A stretch of 64,000 nucleotides of DNA from positions 62,001 to 126,000 of the forward strand of contig NZ_AHJE01000016.1 of NCBI RefSeq assembly GCF_000243095.1, in the 5' to 3' direction. Shown piece by piece: positions 57,579-64,000 of the stretch. Below the pieces are notes generated by a model. It was not told the origin of the DNA and did not search any database. It saw nothing but the letters and a program-made list of their open reading frames with translations. Within the stretch, counting starts at the first letter, position 1. Every line of letters starts with the position of its first letter. The translations under genes and the position numbers were made by a program. The stretch comes from Cupriavidus basilensis OR16 (GTDB taxonomy: Bacteria > Pseudomonadota > Gammaproteobacteria > Burkholderiales > Burkholderiaceae).

Positions 57579-59742
57579 ATGAATTCACGCCGCAATTTTC
57601 TACGGGCAGTCACCGGCACGGGCTTTGCCGCCGCCGCGCTGGCCGCCTTTCCGCCCAGCATCCGCAAGGCCTTGGCGATTCCCGCCAACAACGCGACCGG
57701 GACGATCAAGGACGTCGAGCACGTAGTGATCCTGATGCAGGAGAACCGTTCGTTCGACCACTACTTCGGCACGCTCAAGGGTGTTCGCGGCTTCGGCGAC
57801 AGGTTCACCATCCCGCTGCCCAATGACCGTAAAGTATGGCAGCAGCAGCGTGCCAGCGGCGCCGTGCTCACGCCCTATCACCTGGACGGCAGCGCCAACA
57901 ACGCGCAACGCGCTGCCGGCACGCCTCATGCCTGGGCAGACAGCCAGAAAGCCTGGGATAGCGGGCGCATGGCAAACTGGCCTACCCACAAGACAGATAC
58001 GTCCATGGGGTACTTCAAGGAGAAGGAGATCCCGTTCCAGTTCGCGCTGGCCAATGCGTTCACGCTGTGCGATGCATATCACTGCTCGATGCATACTGGC
58101 ACGGATGCCAACCGCTCCTTCCACCTGACCGGAACCAACGGCGCCGCCGCCGGCGTTGCCTTCGTCAATAACGAGTGGGACTGGATCGACGGCCTGCCGG
58201 CCAGCTGGGCGCGTTCCGGCCGTTCCGCCTCGCCAACATCGCGTCCGGCTTCCCGGTGTCTAGCGGCGGCGCGCCCGGCGTACCCTATGCCAATACCGGC
58301 CAGGCCCTGCCGTACCACGGCTACGACGCTGCCACGGACAATGCCGCAAACCCGCTTTACAAGGGCATCGCCAATACGCTACCGGGGATCGGCCCCGAGA
58401 ACTACCTGGATGCGTTCAAGCGGGACATCCGCGAGGGCAAGCTGCCCCAGGTGAGCTGGATGAATGCGCCCTCGATCTATTGCGAGCACCCGGGGCCGTC
58501 CAGCCCGAGCACCCGGGGCCGTCCAGCCCGGTGCAGGGCGCGTGGTTCCTGCAGGAAGTCCTGGATGCGCTCACTGCCGTGCCCGAGGTGTGGAGCAAGA
58601 CCGTACTGCTGGTCAACTTCGATGAGAACGACGGCTACTTCGACCATATGCCCTCGCCGTCGGCGCCGTCACGCAACGCCGACCTGTCGCTGGCTGGGAA
58701 GTCGACGCTCAGCGATGCCGACATGAGCGCCGAGTACTTCAGCCATCCCGCGCCGGCAGGCAGCAGCGGCCAGCCGGCGGCGGATGGCCGCGTCTACGGT
58801 CCGGGTCCGCGCGTGCCGCTGTTCGCGATTTCGCCGTGGAGCCGCGGCGGCTGGGTCAACTCGCAGGTGTTCGATCACACGTCGGTGCTGCGTTTCCTGG
58901 AGGCCCGCTTTGGCGTCGCGGAGCCCAACATCAGCCCGTTCCGCCGCGCCGTTTGCGGCGACCTGACGAGCGCCTTCAATTTCAAGACGCCCAACGACGA
59001 GGCCCTGCCAACGCTGAGCGGCCGCAGCACGCGCGCCGCAGCGGATCAGTTGCGCAGCGCGCAGCAAGCGTTGCCCGCCGTGCCGTTGCCGCTCGATATG
59101 CAACTGCCGATCCAGGCCAGCGGCACGCGGCCATCACGCGCCCTGCCTTACGAACTGCACACCAGCGCGCGTTGCAATGCCTCGGGCATGGTGGAGCTGC
59201 TGTTCTCCAACACCGGCTCGCAGGCCGCGGTGTTCCACGTCTACGACCGCTACAAGCTCAGCCGCCTGCCGCGGCGCTACGTCGTCGAAGCCGGCAAGTT
59301 GCTGAGCGACAGCTGGAACGCGTTGCAGGACAACCTCGGCATGTACGATCTCTGGGTTATCGGCCCGAACGGCTACCACCGGCACTTCAAGGGCGATACC
59401 AGCCGGATCGCCGAGACCGCGACCGCACCGGAGATCCGCGTGTGCTACGACATCACCAGCGGCGACGTCTATGCCGAACTGATGAACGCCGGCGACAAGG
59501 CCTGCAGTTTTACCATCAGGCCGCAGGCATACCGCAAGGACGGCCCGTGGCCCGTCACGGTCGCCGGCAAGGGCAGCGACTCCCGCCATTGGTCCCTCGC
59601 GGCAAGCGGCCAGTGGTATGACTTCTCGGTGACATGCGACAGCGACCCGGCGTTCTACCGGCGCTTTGCGGGGCGGGTGGAGACGGGCAAGCATACGGTG
59701 AGCGACCCGGCGATGGGTGTGAACGGGGACACATTAGGCTAG
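57579..59742 (+). pseudogene. Phosphocholine-type phospholipase C, disrupted
   Basis: The gene begins with a Tat signal (NSRRNFLRAVTGTGFAAAAL) and EHVVILMQENRSFDHYFGTL, the metal-site start of PlcN-type phospholipases. It continues normally to WDWIDGLPA near 58205. There about 40 codons are missing and the frame changes, resuming at FRPFRLANIASGFPV. At 58485-58530 an exact 23-bp tandem duplication shifts the frame again within CEHPGPSSP, after which VQGAWFLQEVLDALTAVPEV and the two C-terminal DUF756 domains read to 59742. Three frames are thus needed. A functional enzyme, which would cleave phosphatidylcholine, is unlikely. Confidence 0.82.
58485..58530 (+). repeat. 23-bp exact tandem duplication inside the phospholipase gene
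   Basis: The unit starting AGCACCCGGGGCCGTCC and ending AGCCCG occurs at 58485-58507 and again at 58508-58530. Removing one copy gives the family-conserved reading EHPGPSSPVQGAW. Confidence 0.9.
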
Positions 59743-59772
59743 CCGGTTGCGCGGCGGCGCTACGGCGTCAAA

Positions 59773-59843
59773 GTGGCGCGATTCGGCGCTGAATATGGCG
59801 CCTTGTATGAGGCACGTGGCGCGATTTGCCGAATCGCGCCACG
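59773..59843. repeat. Clustered repeats of GTGGCGCGATT, direct and inverted
   Basis: GTGGCGCGATT occurs at 59773 and 59816, and AATCGCGCCAC (inverted) at 59832. CGTGGCGCGATT (59815-59826) and AATCGCGCCACG (59832-59843) form a perfect 12-bp hairpin around TGCCG. Multiple short terminal repeats like this are known from IS21-type ends, so this may be the end of a lost element. The link is tentative. 59844-59959 shows no gene. Confidence 0.5.
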
Positions 59844-59959
59844 TCCAATGGGAGTCGCACCAACCCAGGGGACTGACGCAAGGGAAGCTCGCGATGAAAA
59901 GCGCGAGGCGTGCCCGCGCCTCCATCGCCTTGTCGGCTGGCAAGGAGGGCTAAGCGTCG

Positions 59960-60084
59960 TGGAAGGTGCCGCCTGCATCATGCAATACGTCCTGTTCATG
60001 CACCGCGCGGGCGAGATCAAGACCGCCCCGACGAAATGGAGCGATCTGTTCGTACCCGATCTCGCCAGCCGTAATGGCAATTGA
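59960..60084 (+). pseudogene. 3' remnant of an ABC transporter substrate-binding protein gene
   Basis: The frame ends CIMQYVLFMHRAGEIKTAPT then KWSDLFVPDLASRNGN and a stop. This matches the usual C-terminal helix and KxPxxWxDLFxPEL ending of NMT1/SsuA-like receptors. Nothing upstream belongs to it, and upstream lies the repeat cluster at 59773-59843. It looks like a gene end left after a deletion or insertion. 60085-60228 shows no gene. Confidence 0.55.
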
Positions 60085-60228
60085 CAGCGCTCGTCCGGAC
60101 GATGACCGGCGCCGGGAATTTCTGAATGTCCAGAGCGCTCGGCATTCGAACGCGACATAGGATGACTCAGGCAGCGCACACCAGCTTCGACTCCATGAAT
60201 CCCGCCATGGACTCACATCGTGAAAATC

Positions 60229-61479
60229 TCAATACGGAATGGTGGTCGGGCTCTGAACGCCAGCATTTTCATTCACGATGTAATTTGGAAGATTGGGGTT
60301 ACCACCGCCATTCCACCAGTTGGTAATGTCGAACGCAATCGTCGAATCGGTTAGTTTTTGGACAAAAACACCCTGCATGGTCAATGGTCTGCCTGGCGCA
60401 CAGGTGGCTGGCAACGTCAGTGGGCTCAGGAAATGGACGGCGCTGCTTGTTGTCGTTGAAATGTTCGTCACTCGCTGAGCAAAGTAATGCGTTGTATTCT
60501 TATCGTAGTGAATTTCTAGCGCGGTCTCGACGTCAATACCGATACCTCTGGCGCTTGACGGAGTCAGAATCCCGCCTGCGCACCCTGAGTTGCTTGATCC
60601 AGGGGCGATGCTTCTCGAGACGAACGTGACCAGTCGGCCCATGCGATCGCGCGAGTCGAAGTGGGGGTCAACAAACGTGTTGCCCAACACCGGAATACTC
60701 ATGAAACTGGTACCCGAAAACGGGGTCGGGTCGAAGGTCATTAAATTGTTGTACGGGTCGCCCAGCGCCTGTGTCGACGTGACGCTTCCATTCAGGGCGG
60801 AGAAGACGAACTGGCCCAGGACGTTAGCCCCGGCACTGGTTCCGCCAACGGGGATATTCTTCCGCATGAGCGCGGCGATCGTCGCGTCAAGCTTTGTGCC
60901 TTTCCAAAGATTGATGTACGTACTCTGATCACCGCCGGCAATCCACAAAGCGTTTGCGGTGCTGACAACGGCATTGACAAATGGGTCGTTGGCCCCCTCT
61001 CTGCTGGTAATGATGAGGGTTTCAGCCGAGGTCAGACCCAGATATGCACCACCGACAAATCCATCTACTGCGGGAATATTGGTTGAGTCATGCTTGTCGC
61101 TGTAGAGCAAATAGGGATCATATGCATCGGTACCAGTGGTGCGGATCACGACGAAGCGCCCCCCAGAAGCGGAGTCTTTCGAAATGCCTGCTTGCTGAAT
61201 CATCCACCGGTAAGCGTCATCAACATCGGGCCCGCCGCCCATCAGAACCAGAGGCTGCTCGGCCTGTGGCCGCGGCGTGGGAAGCGTCCTCACTGGCGTG
61301 GTGTTTCCCGCCATGAAATACTGCGTTCCGGTCACAAAATAACTATAGGAGGCTACGGTCTTGTTGCCTGCGATGGCCAGGGCCGGCAACACGCCGAATA
61401 CCAGGCCAAGTCCAACAGAGGCTGCCGCGCAGCGCGCAAGGCCGCCACAGCGCGAAGCGAATTTGGTAAGGGATTCCAT
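60229..61479 (-). CDS. Exported cyanophycinase-like serine peptidase (S51 type)
   Basis: A 416-residue protein with a signal peptide (ARCAAASVGLGLVFGVLPALA). The S51/cyanophycinase fold shows PLVLMGGGPDVDDAYRWMIQ, NALWIAGGDQSTYINLWKG and the nucleophile motif VGGTSAGANVLGQF, followed by VDPHFDSRDRMGRLV. Cyanophycinases release beta-Asp-Arg dipeptides. Secreted forms let a cell use polymer from others. No cyanophycin synthetase is seen here, so the substrate may be external cyanophycin or another peptide. The start has GGGAGCGATATCTT before the ATG. The gene is longer than typical intracellular forms (about 270 residues). Confidence 0.85.
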   Translation of the reverse strand: MESLTKFASRCGGLARCAAASVGLGLVFGVLPALAIAGNKTVASYSYFVTGTQYFMAGNTTPVRTLPTPRPQAEQPLVLMGGGPDVDDAYRWMIQQAGISKDSASGGRFVVIRTTGTDAYDPYLLYSDKHDSTNIPAVDGFVGGAYLGLTSAETLIITSREGANDPFVNAVVSTANALWIAGGDQSTYINLWKGTKLDATIAALMRKNIPVGGTSAGANVLGQFVFSALNGSVTSTQALGDPYNNLMTFDPTPFSGTSFMSIPVLGNTFVDPHFDSRDRMGRLVTFVSRSIAPGSSNSGCAGGILTPSSARGIGIDVETALEIHYDKNTTHYFAQRVTNISTTTSSAVHFLSPLTLPATCAPGRPLTMQGVFVQKLTDSTIAFDITNWWNGGGNPNLPNYIVNENAGVQSPTTIPY

Positions 61480-61859
61480 AAGATATCGCTCCCTGCTGAT
61501 GGTTGGTACGCGCGAGGTGGACCGGGAATTTCAAGGGCAGCGGGCTTTCACCGAAGCGGTGCCCGGGACGATGAGTATCCATGCCTGAATGGACCTATGC
61601 CGAATGGAAATCCGAATCGCACGAGTGTGCCGACAGCGATAGCCGACTCTGGATCGCGAAAGACGATGGATGAAGCGTGCCATCTGGGTCTCCCGCATGG
61701 CTACTGGCCAACTGGCCTCGCTCTCTTTCTGAGGACTGGCGGAGGCAAAGTGTTTTGCAGTGTAGCCCACGATTGCCCTCCGACCAACCCTGAAATGTAC
61801 GGCGGGAGACAAAGGAACGATCAGAAAAGAGTAAATACCGCGCGGCGATTTCGCTGGCG
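61480..61859. other. Intergenic region without visible gene
   Basis: 380 bp between two minus-strand genes. It should contain the cyanophycinase promoter near 61480-61600. The frames in it look non-coding and no repeat was noticed. Confidence 0.4.
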
Positions 61860-63308
61860 TTATTGCGTACTGCCCGGGCTGATCTCGCTTGCCGCCATCA
61901 TGCCCGCGCCAACCTCCCGCCACGCCACGATGATGGATTCGGCAGACCGATCGATATCGGCCTCGGCGGTCGCCCAGGAAATCACGGAGAAGCGCATCAC
62001 CACGCGCTCATGCCAACTGGCTTCACCTACATAGCAGACCCCTGCCGCCTGAACGCACTTTATGACCGCCCTTGTTAATTGATCTCGTTGCGCCGGCGGT
62101 AGTCCTGTGCCGAACTGCACAACAAACTGGTTCAGTTCTACCGGATTGAGTATCTCCACGCCTGCTTCGGACGCAAGCCGTTCCGCCATGCGCCGGGCCA
62201 GCAGACAGTGTTGTTCGATCATGTCTGCAATGCCGCTGCGCCCGAGCGCGCGGATAAGCGCCCACGTCGCGAAGCCACGTGCGCGCCTTGAGAGTTCTGG
62301 CACGTAGTGAAAAGGCTCCCGGCATTCGCCGCCGGCTGCGGGCAGATAGCTCGCTTCGTATGCCATCGCACGCCGATGGGCGTGTGCGTCCCGGACGATG
62401 GCATAACCACATTCGTAGGGCAATTGGAGCCACTTGTGTCCATCAGTCGCCCAAGAGTCCGCTTGCTCAATGCCTTCGGTCAAATGGGTGAACGTCGGAC
62501 ACGAGCGCGCCCACAAACCAAAAGCACCGTCGATGTGAAGCCAACCGCCATGGCGATGCACGACGTCCGCCATCTCATGGAACGGGTCGAACGCACCTGT
62601 GTTGATCTGGCCGGCTTGCCCGATTACGATCAGCGGCCCGCCACAGGACGTCAATGTCATGGACAACGCTGCAACCTGCATGCGGCCTGCATCATCCGTC
62701 GGGATTTGAATGACACGATCATGGCCGAGTCCGAGATAACGCAACGCGGCAAAGATCGCTGCATGCGCATCGTTGCCGATGCATACGTTGATCGGAGGCG
62801 CGCCGAACAAGCCCTGCGCATCGGCATTCCAGCCGACCTTTCGCAAGACCTCGCTTCTCGCTGCAGCGAGGCAAACGAAACTTGCCATTGTCGCGCCGGT
62901 TGTGAAGCCGATCGAGCAGTCCGATGGTAACGACAGTAGATCGAGCAGCCAAGCTGCTGCTATCTGCTCAACGACTGCATTTGCCGGAGACCCAAGGTAG
63001 CTCCCGCTATTTTGCCCCCAGATGCTGGTCAACCAGTCAGCCGCAACGCCAACCGGATGCGAGCCCCCCGTGACCTTGGCGAAGTAACGCGGCCCAGCCG
63101 CCCCCATCAGGCCAGCGTCTACCCCCTCGGCCAACTGTCTGATGACGTCGGCGGGCGCCATGCCGTCCGTGGGCGTCGGGCCGTTCAGGGCCGCCCACAA
63201 TTGTTCGAAGCTGGCAGCCGCCGCAGGGCTTCTCTTCGCGCGCAAGCCATGGAAATCCATGGCCAGCGTGTAGGCCTGTTCAAGTGCTGCACGATACGCA
63301 TCCGGCAT
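61860..63308 (-). CDS. PLP-dependent group II amino acid decarboxylase
   Basis: A 482-residue enzyme of the aromatic-amino-acid/glutamate decarboxylase family. The PLP lysine is in ADSWATDGHKWLQLPYECGY, with the supporting aspartate in GWLHIDGAFGLWA and SIGFTTGATMASFVCLAAAR binding phosphate. HVPELSRRARG-like VPELSRRARGFATWALIRAL is also typical. It may decarboxylate an aromatic amino acid, aspartate or a similar substrate, or act as an aldehyde synthase. Next to a cyanophycinase, processing of released Asp or Arg is conceivable but unproven. The stop at 61860 is clear and the start is the first ATG of the frame. Confidence 0.85.
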   Translation of the reverse strand: MPDAYRAALEQAYTLAMDFHGLRAKRSPAAAASFEQLWAALNGPTPTDGMAPADVIRQLAEGVDAGLMGAAGPRYFAKVTGGSHPVGVAADWLTSIWGQNSGSYLGSPANAVVEQIAAAWLLDLLSLPSDCSIGFTTGATMASFVCLAAARSEVLRKVGWNADAQGLFGAPPINVCIGNDAHAAIFAALRYLGLGHDRVIQIPTDDAGRMQVAALSMTLTSCGGPLIVIGQAGQINTGAFDPFHEMADVVHRHGGWLHIDGAFGLWARSCPTFTHLTEGIEQADSWATDGHKWLQLPYECGYAIVRDAHAHRRAMAYEASYLPAAGGECREPFHYVPELSRRARGFATWALIRALGRSGIADMIEQHCLLARRMAERLASEAGVEILNPVELNQFVVQFGTGLPPAQRDQLTRAVIKCVQAAGVCYVGEASWHERVVMRFSVISWATAEADIDRSAESIIVAWREVGAGMMAASEISPGSTQ

Positions 63309-63317
63309 GGTCGTAGT

Positions 63318-63911
63318 TCATCCGTGAAGTCGTTCATTTATAGAGTCCACAAGGCAAAAACTCCAGGTGATCGCTGCGCGCATCTTGATCAGATGGAGCA
63401 CACGCCGATAGAAAGACTCTGATTGTGAGCAGACTCCACGTTGAAGCACGGGATGGCCCACTACGTCGAGGCCGGAGGCTCGGTGCCCATGCTCGTTACG
63501 GTGCAGGTCCGTCCAGTCCATGGGACTTAAGTACTGATATCGGGTGCTGACGTCGGGCCTGGGCGCGCCCGCCTGTATTGCCACCCCCACGGCAGTCCGG
63601 GCGATGTCGCGACGCGTGCCTGCTGCGATCTTCCCTTGCATCGTCAGGTCATCAATCATCGCAGGCAGCAGAATGGCCACGTCAAATGGCTCACCTGCTT
63701 CAATCTGCCGCTTGAGCGGTGCCACGCCTTCGAACTTGAACACGAGCTTGTGGCCGGATGCAAGCTCGAATTGCGGAGCCAGCGCTTCCAGCGAGGTTTT
63801 CAGCGTCGGAGTGCTAAGAACCTTTATCTCAGCACTTGCGGCCAACGCGGCCTGTGTCAGGAAAACGAGCGCGGCAAACCTGGCGAGTGCAGAAAAAACA
63901 TCTTTAAGCAT
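63318..63911 (-). pseudogene. Truncated ModA-like molybdate/sulfate-type binding protein
   Basis: It starts at 63911 after GAAGGAGTCAGGC with a signal peptide (ALARFAALVFLTQAALAASA). The mature part EIKVLSTPTLKTSLEALAPQ, FKFEGVAPLKRQIEAGEPFD and RTAVGVAIQAGAPRPDVSTR follows extracellular ModA-like receptors. From about 63545 onward the sequence (LSPMDWTDLHRNEHGHRASG) no longer fits the family, which needs about 100 more residues. So the 3' half has been replaced, and the gene is probably non-functional. The frame is open further upstream (63995), beyond which the window ends. Confidence 0.7.
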
Positions 63912-64000
63912 GCCTGACTCCTTCTTGCCGATGATCGCCGGCTCCGGGGCGCCGCCGGCGGTCATGCTGGCTGTCGTCATGTTCAGGGTACGCAAAACCT

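Noticed and set aside
61090..62034. 314-codon plus-strand frame spanning the cyanophycinase start and the gap
   Set aside because: Antisense to the cyanophycinase for most of its length, and the gap part has no protein-like pattern.

Overview
The window is high-GC DNA from a Gram-negative betaproteobacterium of the order Burkholderiales, most likely Cupriavidus or a close relative. This rests on several solute receptors of the Bug (TctC-like) family, a Burkholderiales-type porin, dense operons and strong GC bias at third codon positions. The genus is inferred, not proven. I saw no rRNA, tRNA or CRISPR array.

Layout. (1) 1-9.8 kb is core-like: a partial DKNYY protein; an AraC regulator; a four-gene siaABCD-type set (PP2C phosphatase, anti-sigma-type kinase, SiaC, diguanylate cyclase); a sulfonate receptor with a flavin monooxygenase; a small secreted protein; and a tandem pair of secreted paralogs, the second cut off near 9.77 kb. 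(2) 9.87-17.2 kb is an aerobic phthalate (oph-type) operon: oxygenase, 4,5-dihydroxyphthalate decarboxylase, a second quinolinate phosphoribosyltransferase, reductase, dihydrodiol dehydrogenase, a Bug receptor and a MarR regulator. The dehydrogenase is broken by an exact 11-bp tandem duplication and the Bug gene by a one-base shift. (3) 17.3-39.4 kb is a patchy CoA-dependent catabolic region: thiolase, FadB-like enzyme, two acyl-CoA dehydrogenases (one with an internal deletion), a MalT/AlkS-type regulator, solute receptors, a porin, a VOC protein, an alpha/beta hydrolase, an SDR, an APH-like phosphotransferase and an acyl-CoA synthetase. Remnants of a second SDR and a second phosphotransferase lie behind related leader sequences. 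The set recalls 4-hydroxyacid (levulinate-type) catabolism. Regions 2 and 3 together look like an acquired island between a truncated gene on the left and a gene fragment on the right, but no integrase is visible.

(4) 39.5-45.3 kb carries a ferredoxin-NADP reductase and a family 2A encapsulin operon: rhodanese, serine O-acetyltransferase, XRE regulator, shell protein, and a cysteine desulfurase with a long disordered N-terminal cargo domain. This is a probable sulfur-storage compartment. (5) 45.6-48 kb has a periplasmic methyltransferase and a beta-lactamase-fold hydrolase. (6) 48-57 kb is a sugar-acid type operon: LysR, Bug receptor, altronate/galactarate-type dehydratase, aldehyde dehydrogenase, HpaI-type aldolase and FAD-linked oxidase. 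An IS5-like element has cut the last codons off the dehydratase. (7) 57-64 kb holds a small lipoprotein, a phospholipase C pseudogene with an exact 23-bp tandem duplication, a secreted cyanophycinase-like protein, a PLP decarboxylase and a truncated ModA-like gene.

A recurring theme is gene breakage by short tandem duplications, single-base shifts and internal deletions. These are either real decay or assembly error, and raw reads would decide.
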